Counted from the stretch's first letter, positions 1 to 10,815 are shown. The stretch is 64,000 bases of DNA from Poecilobothrus nobilitatus (GCA_947095535.1 OX352773.1:156897271-156961270), one strand, 5' to 3'. Numbers and translations are program-made. Notes: a model not told the origin generated them from the letters alone.

Positions 1-1424
1 TCCGTCAGCACGCTAACTCAAAAACTAAGAAAGCTAGAATCTTGAAATTTACACAAAATATTCTGGGAGTAATTTGTAGGTTCCCTATTTTTTTTGGTTG
101 AGTTTGGACCAAGCCTTAGGGTAGCTCTCGAACACCTAACTTTTAGATCCCCACATTTTTTTTGCAATAGAGCTATGAAATTTTAACCACTGATAGATCT
201 CACAAAAATATTAATTTTATTTTTAATAACTTATTTTTGTAGCCCCACCCGTTACGGAGCTACAGCTCCCCAAAGGTTCAAAAAAGCTCTATATTTAAAT
301 TGTTATAGCACAAGTTGTATAAGGTATATCTTCATTTTGAAAACGCCAAACGATTACTACTTTTATTAGCTTTAAAAGTGTATATACAATAAATATATAT
401 TTGTGGCATACGGTGTCTTAATTTACCGTTATGTGAAACTCAAATTTTGCAAAATCCTTCAACCCTTCTATCTTCTAAACGGTTTAAGTTGGAAACTTGC
501 AATTTTGACAGAAGTTAGATCTTTAAAAATAAGTATGAGTCATTTCAGAAATTTTTTTTGTATCACCCCCCGTTTAGGAGCTGTAAGGGGTCAAAAACTG
601 AAAATTTCCTATTTTTAAACACCTGTAACTTGAACACCTGTTAGAATTTTTTTGAAGTAATACACAAAAATTAAAGCTTCAACATTATATTCTTATTTCT
701 GTTAACAACTTTTTTTTAATAATGTAGGGTTACTTTATAATTGACGAAAGTGTTACTTGATTTTTTCAAATTTTCTAACAAATTTCTTCAACAAATTTTT
801 TGCATTTGTTTTACTCAATAATTTGAAATTGTTGAGGATATAATGCGTAGTACATAAAAATGCAAATAAATAAACAACATAATGGTTGCTTGAAGAATTT
901 TTATTTATATGATATTAATATATATACATACTTATATAATATCATGTTTATTTAGATATCGTATAGTGAATGAATGATAAGAGTATAGATGTATATTATA
1001 TAGCGCCGTATTTACATACATATATGTATTTTATTGTACTTATAAGAAATTATTCTGTCAATGGAATATTTAAATATAATATAATATAATATTTAAAAAT
1101 TATATTTACTATTTTGTACTAAGTAAATTTAATATACATTTACCGCTTAGTATTAAATGGTACTATAGAATATTTGAAAAAGTTTTGGATTGATAATCGT
1201 TATGTGAAAGGTTAGAATCTGCTTTTGAAGAATGTACATATAAACATATAGTTTGAATATATGTAGAACCCATAGTTCTAGAAATTATAAAATTCACCCA
1301 AATTATTTTAAAATACTAAAATATTAAAAAAATAATATTGTGAGCAGAGTGACAGGCTGTGAACATACTAACGGTTCGTACGGGTATCTAAGAGTTGACA
1401 AAGGCAACTGTATTCTTCCTCGTT
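1..1424 (+). mobile_element. Family 1 element, copy A (5' truncated by window edge)
   Basis: This stretch is nearly collinear with 5264-6841 and with the reverse complement of 55877-57457. It starts inside the (GTCC)n core, followed by 'gcacgctaactcaaaaacta', and runs to the shared terminus ending in TTCCTCGTTTT at about 1424. An inexact hairpin (AGTTGAC-aaa-GGCAACT) precedes that end. The open frame at 403-618 recurs in copy C. It is read here as a conserved repeat segment, because related family 3 copies keep the DNA but not the frame. No transposase is visible, so the element is non-autonomous. The (GTCC)n core and hairpin ends resemble insect DINE-1/HINE (Helentron-related) elements, but that superfamily placement is inference. 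Confidence 0.85.
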
Positions 1425-2523
1425 TTTTTTCTTATGATAATAATGCTCATATGATAATAATTGAAAGACAACCATAAGAGTCTATTGATTATATTCATAA
1501 TTAACTTGTTTTACTATAAGCAATGACTCCTTAGTAATATGTATACTTCCTAGTATTAAACAGTGAATTAAACATCTTTTTGAGACAATCGACTAGTCAG
1601 TTATTTAGATCGCCAAATTGTGCAGCTAGATGAACTGCCGATCTAGTACTCAATATGACAGTCATTTGGCTAACTGGTTAAGCATATAATTATTAAGATA
1701 CCACTATAAATTTATGTTTCATCAAAAAATATAATATGCATGTGTTCAAATAATCAACATACATTGCACACAACTATTAAACTTCAATAATTTTAAGTGA
1801 AAAACCGTCACGTAAAAGTATCTGAATGTTAACAAAATTAAGTATAGGTACATACTTTCAAATTAAAAAACATAGTTCAATAAATTAAAATAAGATTAGG
1901 TGCTATATAATGTGTAACATATATAATAATATTATCATTGTATGAGAACAATATTTCCTATTTAGCAAAACATTTGATTCCATTTTATTTCACATAAATA
2001 CAAAATATTCTTGTGAATCAGTAAATCTCTGAAAAGTGGTCGTCATCCATTTAACTAATATAAATTTATTGTTAAAACCTACTATATATTATTAAATGTA
2101 TATCCGTACTAGCGAAACTCTTTACTCTAAATAAATTCTACACAAATTTTATACACAGGAGGTACACAAAAATATACAGTACAAAAATTTCCTTTCTAAT
2201 TTTTCATTCAGATATTTTGGAATATACTTTACAGTTCCGGTAGATATCTTATCTTTGTTTAACTTTATTAACTCTGAAGTAGCTCTTTTAAAATATTAAT
2301 GTGCTAAATCCTCAGTCCTCATGGAATTTATTTTGTCATTTTATTCTTCTCAAAATGAACTGGCGCCTTCATTTTATAGTGTAGCTCTCGCGCTCGATTT
2401 ATTACCAATGGCGAATCCGATCTAAAAACAAAAACAAAAATTTTTTTTGTATTTTATAACTACACCATTTGGAATTTTTCAACTAAATATATATTTAATT
2501 GAGACCTTTCTGAAAAGGATAAA
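1425..2523. other. AT-rich stretch, nothing recognised
   Basis: No long open frame, RNA gene or repeat recurring in the window was recognised here. A more GC-rich patch at about 2362-2420 (containing GGCGCC and CTCGCGCTCG) precedes the protein-like segment at 2524. It could be promoter-proximal, but nothing else supports that. Confidence 0.4.
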
Positions 2524-2682
2524 ATGTTAGCAAAAGACATTTTGGTGCAAGAAATGCAAAGCAGTAGATTAAACTTTGATGGACTGTTTGATCCTCTTGA
2601 TGATCAGCAACTGTGACAAAACTTGCTTATTCAACTGTGATAAAACTTGCTTCCAAGCATGTTTGGAAAATTTTTGAAGAAA
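2524..2682 (+). pseudogene. Short protein-like segment with frame change, unknown
   Basis: An ATG at 2524 opens 30 codons that begin MLAKDILVQEMQSS, with ordinary-protein composition, before a stop. Shifting by one frame at the end of this run gives a second protein-like stretch (VTKLAYSTVIKLASKHVWKIF) to about 2682. The frame change coincides with a 22-bp tandem duplication ('caactgtgacaaaacttgct', then 'caactgtgataaaacttgct'). It could be a decayed gene fragment or an exon pair with an unseen junction. No homolog is recognised and no splice donor is convincing. Confidence 0.25.
2610..2655. repeat. 22-bp imperfect tandem duplication
   Basis: 'caactgtgacaaaacttgct' is followed at once by 'caactgtgataaaacttgct' with a short spacer. 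A second local repetition, GTCAACAA(G/T)TTGTCTAA-like, occurs at about 2727-2775. Both lie in the protein-like segment or just after it. Confidence 0.6.
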
Positions 2683-2779
2683 ATTGAGTGTAGCAGTTAA
2701 ACTAAAGTATAGTCGCGGATCATCAACAATTTGTCTAATTCGTCGTCAACAAGTTGTCTAACTCGTCAACAATTTAAAT

Positions 2780-3220
2780 TAATTGGTTTTATTTGTAGTA
2801 GGTTTGAGACCAAAAGGACGTCTTAATAATATTTAAATAAAATTTGTTTAAAATTAAATGAAAAGTGCATTACAATATTTTTCCACAATTGTATTTATTG
2901 AATAAAACGTATTTCTAAATATCAAAGATTGCTTTAAATCATATAAATTATTTTGAAATTTATTATAGTTACATGCATTGTAAGCAAAATCAACACTTAA
3001 ATTTTATTTAAGGAAGCACATTTGAACAGTTAGGTATGTTTCAAGTAAAAATCTTATTAGCTGTAATGTTAACAAGAAAAAAATTTAAGAATAAAGTATT
3101 AAATATTGTTGTTAAGCAATTTATAAATAACTTTTACAAAAAAAAAAGATTTACTGCAACCACTTACAAGTTTTTTCGACAATAATTATTGACCGTACAT
3201 ACTTATATACTTATATTATA
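2780..3220. other. AT-rich stretch, nothing recognised
   Basis: No supported feature in this stretch. Confidence 0.4.
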
Positions 3221-3222
3221 TT

Positions 3223-3262
3223 TTTATACCCGTATGAACTATTTTTTTAATAAAATAGGTAG
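3223..3262 (+). mobile_element. Fragment of a family 2 hairpin-type end
   Basis: 'tatacccgtatgaactat' matches the start of family 2 elements (46674, 54769). The sequence diverges after about 35 bases and the second arm of the hairpin is lost. Only a terminal scrap remains. Confidence 0.5.
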
Positions 3263-3440
3263 TTACGTCATTTATAAATTTTCTTTTAAGAGATTTTATC
3301 ATTGGTTTTAACAGCTTTAAATGTCATTTTAAGTTAGATTAAGTGTCATTTTTCTTAATACGTATAATGTGTAGTGTATAAAAAGGAATCAAAAATGTTG
3401 TTATAGAAATATTATTGAAAATATTGTTCGATCAAACAAT

Positions 3441-3675
3441 CAATGCCTCTATACTTTTAAGCCACTCAACTTATTTTGCCGAATTTTAACCGAAATTTTG
3501 TTTTTTTAATACTTCGCGTGGATACCAATAAAAAATGTGTTTGTTTACTCAGAATAAAATTTATTTTTATCGGTAGTAAAACTTTTTTAGAACGATACAG
3601 TAGATACAGTACGAATAAGTTCAGTTTTCAAAGTTTTTCTCTGAATTTTTTGGCTTCAGATTAAAGAGGCATTGG
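3441..3675. mobile_element. Candidate short TIR element (MITE-like)
   Basis: The left end begins CAATGCCTCT (3441-3450) and continues to AGCCA. The right end is TGGCT...AGAGGCATTG (about 3650-3674). Inverted, the ends agree over the first 10 bases and again at the AGCCA block. The element is about 235 bp. The open frame 3476-3664 lies inside and shows no recognisable domain, so it is treated as incidental. No clear target duplication was seen and the superfamily is not assigned. No second copy was found in the window. Confidence 0.45.
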
Positions 3676-3954
3676 TTCATATATATTGGTTATATTATTA
3701 TGTATTAATTTCTTTCATAATTTATTGTATAAGAGATTTTTAAATAATTTTTTAAGTATTTTTCAATTAAAATTTATTTCCAGACGGTTATTTTTATTAA
3801 GATATAAAAAAAAATTTTATAAGTATTTGTTTAATTCAAGTCGATTAAAGTAATATTAAAAAAGAACTGATATTCTAACAACATGATAAATAAAATAAAA
3901 GGAAAGTTAAATTTAATAAACAAAAACCAGATAACACTAATAATCAGAAATTAT

Positions 3955-4440
3955 AACTTACCGTAAAATGACATATCTATATACCAAATGTCACTGAAAA
4001 TATTACAAGACATCTGCCTAAAATAAAAAAAAACATAGGGATTATAGGATCTCACAAAATTAGGAAGGACAAATTTTAACAACACTAAAAGCAAACTAGA
4101 ACATGTCCAATATAGGTGATAGTGGACGATGCGTCAAAATACGGATAAAGGAACACAAAAGAGATTATGAAAACGCCAACAACCCCAAAAATAATATCAA
4201 CATAAAAGAAACATATTTTAAAACTGCCTTCGTAAGTCATGCGATAAAAAACGACCATAATTTTAACTTTGACCACCCTGCAATCTTAAACATTGAATAT
4301 AGTTGGTAAAAAAGATAAAATATAGAAGCTCTCAATATACAAATGCCTAGAAAAACAACAACAAATTTCGCATATAAGCTGATCAACCATATGTTAGTTA
4401 AAAATTTATTTAGTAATTCACTTTAGCGAGCTTATGACAA
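3955..4440 (+). pseudogene. Penelope-type retroelement relic, GIY-YIG endonuclease part
   Basis: The frame at 4103-4309 reads NIGDSGRCVKIRIKEHKRD, then SHAIKNDHNFNFDHPAILNIE. This follows the C-terminal GIY-YIG endonuclease of Penelope-like elements: a YIGxTGRxLxxRIKEH block, an (H)AIxxxHxFDF block, and a following Glu. Upstream, in broken frames (about 3985-4100), are residues resembling the linker before this domain (NITRHLPKIKKN, SHKIRKD). Downstream is KR*NIEALNIQ, with stops. The first Tyr of the YIG motif is Asn here, and stops and frameshifts interrupt the rest, so it is dead. The reverse transcriptase domain was not found. Confidence 0.65.
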
Positions 4441-4765
4441 TTTTTAATTTTCGAAGAAAAAAATTTTTAGTTTTAATTTTATTATTTTTTTAGTAAATTA
4501 TATAATTGTTTAATTCAATTTTTTTTTTTAATTTTATAAGTCTATAGTTAAAATTTATATTAAAGGTTTTGTTAGTCCTTTAAATTATTAAAATATGTAT
4601 ATTTTAGTTTGTGATCTACATTTTTAACATAAATTTCAAAAATATATTTATTTAAAAACATGATTCATACAAAAATGTAAGTTTTAAATGATCTTTTTAG
4701 TTTTATTGTTACTACAATTAATGTTTTTATTCAAAAATATTTTTTTTATATAATTTCAACACAAA
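4441..4765. other. AT-rich stretch, nothing recognised
   Basis: Poly-T and poly-A rich sequence, possibly including the decayed 3' region of the preceding retroelement. No feature is supported. Confidence 0.35.
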
Positions 4766-4767
4766 AC

Positions 4768-4870
4768 GAGGAAAAGTGCAATAGACTGTATCAACCCTGG
4801 GATACCCGTATGAACATAATATATTCTGTTTTTATATTATAACTTGTATCTACAAGCGGTAAGGGTTTGT
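4768..4870 (-). mobile_element. Family 2 terminal fragment
   Basis: The segment opens 'aaaacgaggaaaagtgcaat' and continues through 'gggatacccgtatgaacata', matching the terminus of the family 2 copies at 58793 and 63382. Similarity fades after about 100 bases. The rest of the element is absent. Confidence 0.7.
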
Positions 4871-5070
4871 TAGTGTATTATTGTTACAAATGTTAACATT
4901 TTACTACGAAATTAACAAGTCCTAAAAGTTATTTTGTTCAGATATTAAACCACTGTCAATCAGGTATCCCTGTTTATTCTTGGCCATATTATTTCATTGT
5001 TATCATTTGTTAAGTGTCGTTACCTCCGGAGTATTTTATTTTTAAGTTGTTATAAAATTTTAAAAAATTA

Positions 5071-5203
5071 TGTCAAATCAAGAAACAGTTTGTTCAATTT
5101 ATATGAATAATAAATGACTTAGTGGGATGCCCTATAATACTCCTCATAGGAGTGAAAAGGAAAAAAACAAAAATGTCAAATCAAGAGACAGTTTGTTCAA
5201 TTT
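5071..5203. repeat. 30-bp direct repeat flanking a 73-bp hairpin-bearing insert
   Basis: 'tgtcaaatcaagaaacagtt...' at 5071-5100 recurs with one change at 5174-5203. Between them is a perfect hairpin ACTCCT-cat-AGGAGT (5139-5153) following CCCTATAAT. Each repeat begins with an ATG followed by 10 sense codons, but the frames close quickly. The insert resembles the sequence around 40564-40595. Confidence 0.6.
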
Positions 5204-5263
5204 TCAGAAAATCTTATATACCTAATTAAGAAAAGCTGTTAGAAAATGTAAAAATATAATATT

Positions 5264-6841
5264 TATACCCGTACGATAGGATCGGGTATAATAAAATTAC
5301 TCCTCCGTTTGTAACACCTCGAAATAAGCGAGCTAGATATACCTTCAAAGGTATGGATCGGATCAGAAAAAAATTCTAAGACTTTTGAGCCATGTCCGTC
5401 CGTCCGTCCGTCCGTCCGTCCGTCCGTCCGTCAGCACGCTAACTCAAAAACTAAGAAAGCTAGAATCTTGAAATTTACACAAAATATTCTTGGAGTAATT
5501 TGTAGGTTCCCTATTTTTTTTGGTTGAGTTTGGACCAAAACTTAGGGTAGCTCTCGAACACCTAACTTTTAGATCCCCACTTTTTTTTTGAAATAGAGCT
5601 ATGTAATTTTAACTGCTGATAGATATCACAAAAATATTAATTTTATTTTTTATAACTTTTTTTCGTAGCCCCACCCGTTATGGAGCTACAGCTCCCCAAA
5701 GGTTCAAAAAAGCTCTATATTTAAATTGTTATAGTACAAGTTGTATAAGGTATATCTTCATTTTGAAAACGCCAAACGATTACTACTTTCATTAGCTTTA
5801 AAAGTATATATACAATAAATATATATTTGTGGCATACGGTGTCTTAATTTACCGTTATGCGAAACTCAAATTTTGCAAAATCCTTTAACCCTTCTATCTT
5901 CTAAACGGTTAAAGTTGGAAACTTGAAATTTTGACAGAAGTTAGATCTTTGAAAATAAGTATGAGTCATTTCAGAAATTTTTTTTGTATCACTCCCCGTT
6001 TAGGAGCTGTAAGGGGTAAAAAACTGAAAATTTGCTATTTTTAAACACCTGTAACTTGAACACCTGTTAAAATTTTTTTAAAGTAATACACAAAAATTAA
6101 AGCTTCAATATTATACTCTTATTTCTGTTAACAACTTTATTTAATAATATATGGTTACTTCATAATTGACGAAAGAGTTACTTGATTTTTTCAAATTTTC
6201 TAACAAATTTTTTGCATTTTGCTTTACTCGATAATTTGAAATTGTTGAGGATATAATGCGTAGTACAAAAAAATGTAAATAAATAAACAACATAACGGTT
6301 GCTTGAAGAATTTTTATTTATATGATATTGTTATATATACATACTTATATAATATCATGTTTATTTACATATCGTATATGTCACTAGTGAATGAATGATA
6401 AGAGTATAGATGTATATTATATAGCGCCGTATTTACATACATATATGTATTTTATTGTACTTATAAGAAATTATTCTGTCAATGGAATATTTAAATATAA
6501 TATAATATAATATTTAAAATTATATTTACTATTTTGTACTAAATAAATTAATATACATTTATCGCTTAGTATTAAATGGTACTATAGAATATTTGAAAAA
6601 GTTTTGGATTGATAATCGTTATGTGGAAGGTTAAAATCTGCTTTTAAAGAATGTATAAACATATAGTTTGAATATATGTACAACCCATAATTCTAGAAAT
6701 TATAAAATTCACCCAAATTATTTTAAAATACTAAAATATTAAAAAAATAATATTGTAAGCAAAGTGACAGGCTGTGAACATACTAACGGTTCGTACGGGT
6801 ATCTAAGAGTTGACAAAGGCAACTGTATTCTTCCTCGTTTT
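5264..6841 (+). mobile_element. Family 1 element, copy B (complete)
   Basis: This is a full-length copy of about 1.58 kb. The left end is a stem-loop, ATACCCG (5265-5271) paired with CGGGTAT (5283-5289), followed by 'ataataaaattactcctccg'. A (GTCC)n tract of about 9-10 units lies at 5394-5432. The middle has boxes such as 'gtagccccacccgttatgga' and 'ttaccgttatgcgaaactca' that recur in family 3. The right end carries ACGGGTAT, an inexact AGTTGAC/GGCAACT hairpin, and TTCCTCGTTTT. The sub-terminal ATACCCGTACGA and TCGTACGGGTAT are inverted copies of each other. There is no protein, so it is non-autonomous. A Helentron/DINE-1-like origin is inferred from architecture only. Confidence 0.85.
5394..5432 (+). 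repeat. (GTCC)n core microsatellite of family 1 copy B
   Basis: About 9-10 tandem GTCC units. The inverted copy C has about 6-7 units (57301-57327) and family 2 copies have 3-5. The tract therefore varies in length between copies, while its position, just after 'gccatgtccg', stays fixed. Confidence 0.9.
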
Positions 6842-6930
6842 ACATTACTGTTTATTTTACTGGAGTTTTACTGTTTCACTTACGAAAAATTTTCATAGGT
6901 GCCTAAAAATAGCAAATTTTAAATATTTGA

Positions 6931-7519
6931 CCCTCATAATCATAATATTTAATCTGTAAATGACAGACATTTAAAACTCTTTTACTCAATGATTTACCAA
7001 CCAGCTTTCGTTTGTTCTTTTTAAATGATAAATATTCAGTACAGCCATCTTACAACATTAATATTTTTTCTGATTTTCATTAATAATTTTCCATTTTTAT
7101 AAAAAACCCATGTAAAGTATATACATAAGTATCATATAGTATGTATAATCTATACCTATAATATACATATTCAAAAAAGACGCTCTTTGATTCCGTTAAA
7201 TTTTTGTTTCATTTTTTCTTTTCGATTAAAAATTTTAAAATATTAGTTGTATGGTAGGAGTAGGAATTTCACAATATAACTGAATATAAACATTCAGATT
7301 TCAGTTTAGGTTTTAGTACAGCGGTAGAGTGTGGGGTTATTAATAGTTGCTTTTTAATCTTGCAAGTTCGATTCAGTTCTGTTTTTTTTTTTCTTTTTTT
7401 TGTTTTTTTTTTTTTATATTTTAAACGAAATAAATTCTTACATATCATAATATCATCATAATATTTAATTTGTATTGATAGACATTTAAAACCCTTTTAC
7501 TCAATGATTTACCATCTTA
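6931..7519. repeat. Pair of ~75-bp direct repeats around a tRNA-like/T-rich core
   Basis: 6931-7004 ('...atcataatatttaatctgta...' to 'tcaatgatttaccaaccag') recurs at about 7447-7519, with the shared string 'gacatttaaaac' and 'tactcaatgatttacca'. The ~440 bp between contain a tRNA-like box segment and long T tracts. This could be two copies of a repeat or a tandem duplication. It lacks LTR hallmarks (TG...CA ends, PBS). Confidence 0.6.
7316..7380 (+). repeat. tRNA-like remnant (possible SINE head)
   Basis: 'tacagcggtagagtg' resembles a Pol III A box, and 'caagttcgattcag' about 35 bases on resembles a B box, with 'ctttttaatc' where an anticodon loop would fall. Flanking arms do not pair into a full cloverleaf by eye. 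It is read as a tRNA pseudogene or SINE head, not a functional tRNA. Confidence 0.3.
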
Positions 7520-7738
7520 GGCATCTTATAATATATATATAATAGGTATATATTGAGTTTGCAATCAAGGGCAACACCTAAACGATAATAATAACGGTTT
7601 TTCTACAAAAAATATCATTTGCAAAGAAATTTTAAATTCATAAAGGCTTTAATTATTGAAAATTGTATTTTTACATTTTAAATAAAATCATAAAGAAACT
7701 GTACTGTATATACTGTATTGTAATTTCTAATTAAAACA

Positions 7739-7770
7739 CCTCGAATTTCGAGGGGCGGGCGAATACTAGT
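7739..7770 (+). mobile_element. Candidate Helitron 3' terminus
   Basis: A near-perfect hairpin, CCTCGAA-t-TTCGAGG (7739-7753), is followed 12 bases later by CTAG (7766-7769) and then T. Helitron 3' ends have a short hairpin about 10-12 bases before CTRR, inserted before T. The element body and 5' end were not located, so this is a terminus only. Confidence 0.4.
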
Positions 7771-8790
7771 AAATCTTAAACGGCAAAGGATACCAAAATT
7801 TCTTCTAAAATAATTAATTCTAACTAGTCTTTCGGTAAACTCTTAGGTTGTTTAAAGGCAACCATCCCTTAAATATTAAATTTAGACCTTATAGAAATAT
7901 TAAAGCTAAACTTTAGAAATATTAGACTGCAAATTTATTGTAGAATCGGGACTGTCGGTATCTGTATTTTTATTAGTTTTTAAACAGGACAATAGCTAAA
8001 AATATAAATTTAAGTTAACAAAGGAAAGTTTAATGAAAGGAAATCTTGAAACGTAGTTGCCTTATACTTATGTTTTTTATCATCATTATATTTTTTTGAA
8101 TGAAATAAAGTAAAATAAAAGAAGCAAAAAAGTAAAAAATGAAAAAACAAAACTTTTCGGTAAATTAAGGTTACATCTCTATTTAGTTCTATCTGACAAA
8201 AGTTAAAAGAGTTTTATCCCATTTTGTGGTAACAAAAGACTTTGTTTTTTTATGATGCACAAAGTTACTATTAAAGAAAAGTATTGAATGTGAAGTACCC
8301 ACACGACCATTATAATATTTTGCTCCTTCTTTTTCATTTTTTCTTGTTAGGTAAATAAAATAAGTTGAAGCTGCAAATCGACAAACTAAATAAATTAAAA
8401 ATGTAATTTTATTTTATTTTAATTAACACACTAAAAGCGTCAATGCATAAAATTTACTAATTTTGAATAAAAATGTTTGGAAAATGTTAAAAAATGTGAC
8501 ATATATAAGCTAATTTTTAAAAGTGGTTGGACAATAATGTCCTGTGTCACAATATTTTCTATTTTAAATCAAATTTTAACCACTTCTTGTACTAGATAAT
8601 ATATTCTATCATTCAGTTTTAATTAGTAAACACTTTGTAATTGCATTAATTTTACTCTTAAATTTCGTGGCAACATTTTTTTTTTTATTTTTAATATAGA
8701 ATTTAATTAGGTAAACTTTGTAGCATTTTATTGTAGAAAACTAGGCCAAACTAGCTATACACTTTTTTTAAACAAATTTAAGCCATGAAT
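7771..8790. other. AT-rich stretch, nothing recognised
   Basis: No supported gene or repeat in this stretch. Confidence 0.35.
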
Positions 8791-8842
8791 GGGTTAAACA
8801 ACATCGAAAATAATAATAATATTAAAAATATTCAAGAAATTA

Positions 8843-8983
8843 CAAGGAGATTATTTAGTTTTATGTATAAACGATGCTGTACGATCCTTCATAAGCGAAA
8901 ATATCTATAAAAAGATAGAAAAAAAAGCTTTTAACATTTTAATAGCATTAAATAAAAACATTTTCGAAAAAGTTAAATCAAAG
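8843..8983 (+). CDS. Candidate internal exon of an unrecognised gene
   Basis: One open frame reads LQGDYLVLCINDAVRSFISE followed by NIYKKIEKKAFNILIALNKN and ending KVKSK (47 codons). Its mix of amphipathic and charged residues is unlike the Phe/Ile/Lys/Asn shadows elsewhere in the window. The frame stays open upstream to about 8790, so the left boundary is uncertain; AG dinucleotides at 8836 and 8846 are possible acceptors. A donor-like AAAG|GTTTAAG follows at 8983/8984 in phase 0. The candidate next exon at 10816 also begins in phase 0. No family was recognised. It could be chance or a pseudogene. Confidence 0.3.
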
Positions 8984-8989
8984 GTTTAA

Positions 8990-10135
8990 GAAAAAGGTAT
9001 TACTAAGTTGTTTTCAGTTTATTTATTTCTTTTTTGAAGGCAATTTAGAGCAATCACTTAAGATTAATTAACTTAAGTTTTCAAAACGACTATTTAAAAG
9101 CCTTTGACTTAAATTATGAACTTGATCGAAATTTTTTGTTTCGTGTTAAATTTTGAATCATGTCGGATTGAATCATGTCGGGATTAAATTAATTTAATTA
9201 ATTCAAGAGATCAAGAAACTATTGTTTGATTTTTTCATGAGTATAGAAAGTTTTAAACAACTAGTAAATTCATGTAATAAATATGAAAAATAATTTTTAG
9301 ATGTTAATATAAAATAATATTAAAACGTTTAACTAAAAACACTTTTTAGAATCGAAAATGTTAATTTTGAAAGGTTTACTTATTTAACAGTTGAAGCTGC
9401 CATAATTTATTAAGAACTCTAAAATTAACAGGACAACCTTAAAAAAAATATTCAATTCCATATAAATTCGTTCAAATTTTTTCTCTTTAAAAAACTTAAT
9501 TTTAAAGAGTGTTAATAGATTCCGTACTTGTTCAACATCATTATTTACATAAAAATTGTATTCACTTAGTTTTGTTAAGACAACCTTTTTAAAATGAATT
9601 TGAAAGGACCATATACTGACTGCACTGCAATTTTATTTTATTTATTTCACTTTTTATGCTAAAAAGAAAAAAGATAATAATCGTGTATTTAAAAAGATAA
9701 TATTTATGTCCGTTTATTTTGTATAATTTCGCAATTTATTCGGAATCACAAAGAAAAAATAAAATAATCGATAAATAAATTTAAACAAAATTATGCAATA
9801 TTAAGTTTATTTTAAGCGAATTTTTTTTGATATTTTTTGTTTTTAATTTCAATTCCCTTTTTTGGGGACGAGTTTTGTAAAGTTTTTAAATGATATTTTA
9901 ACACAATAATATGAAACATCAATAGAAAAGACATCTTATTTTGGATCTGACTTTTAAAATGTCATCAAATCAATAATGCCCAAGATAATAAATTAGTATT
10001 AATTTTTACTTGCATTATTTACTTTTGGATAATCTAATAAGACTTCAATTATTACTATCAAATTAAACTTACAACAACGTAGGATGTAAAGCAACGGTTT
10101 TTAAAGTCGTATATTTCTAAAACACAATAAAACTG
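8990..10135. other. AT-rich stretch, possible intron
   Basis: No recognised feature. If the exon candidates at 8843 and 10816 belong together, this would be intronic, with a family 3 copy inserted at about 10140-10545. Confidence 0.3.
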
Positions 10136-10139
10136 TTCA

Positions 10140-10545
10140 GAACTGTGACTTGCAAAAAATTTGAAAATTTCCTGAGAATTTCATATAATAAGAAAAAATG
10201 TTAGATATACATACAGGTGTCTAAAAATAGTAAATTCACAATTTTTAAACGCTAAATGCAAAATATGGTTTTCACATAACGGTAACTTTAAATACCAAAT
10301 TTGAAAAAAATTATGTAATTTTGATATTGATTCATAAAAGTAAAAAAAAATAGTCCTGTCGTTAAGGTTAAACAGAACTTTAAATTGCACATTTAAAAAC
10401 AAGGCTTTTTCAAAGTTTGAGGGGCTACAACATTAATTTTTTTTGTGGTTATGGTTATAATTTCATTTCTCTATTTTTAACGGTGTAAAAATATTGTAAA
10501 ATAGGCAGACAAACGGACAGAGTGAAACAAATAGGCAATTTTTTA
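10140..10545 (-). mobile_element. Family 3 element fragment
   Basis: Reverse-orientation family 3 boxes are present: 'ttttcacataacggtaa', a 'gaggggctaca' box, and the end 'ggacagagtgaaacaaat'. They match 41090-41660 in the same orientation and 12295-13110 inverted. The open frame at 10181-10402 is a by-product of these boxes. Confidence 0.7.
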
Positions 10546-10815
10546 AGAAAGGTGTAAGAAAGGTAAATCTGAGCTACTGTTTAAAAGAAAACTGTAACCA
10601 TTTTAAGATATTCAGTGCAAAATAAAGAGAAGGTAAAGTCTTTTCAAAATGTAAGGAATATAATAAATAGTAGCTGAAATATTAACTGCGCAGTTCAAAA
10701 TGAGTATAAGTATATATATTTATAATATATATCATGTAGGGATTTTTTTTTTGGTGTTTGGTGTTTACTTATTTAGATTTTTCACTTCCTTTGAGTTAAT
10801 CAAGTCTGGATTAAT

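Noticed and set aside
403..618. Open frame MAYGVLIYRYVKLKF, repeated at 56689-56904, as a gene
   Set aside because: It is present only because copies A and C are near-identical repeats. Copy B and family 3 have the same DNA boxes without the frame, and there is no domain.
5394..5432. GTCC tract or family 2 units as a CRISPR array
   Set aside because: No spacer-repeat alternation; it is a microsatellite inside a dispersed element.
6931..7519. Direct repeats as LTRs of a small retrotransposon
   Set aside because: Only 75 bp, no TG...CA ends, no primer-binding site or polypurine tract, no protein.
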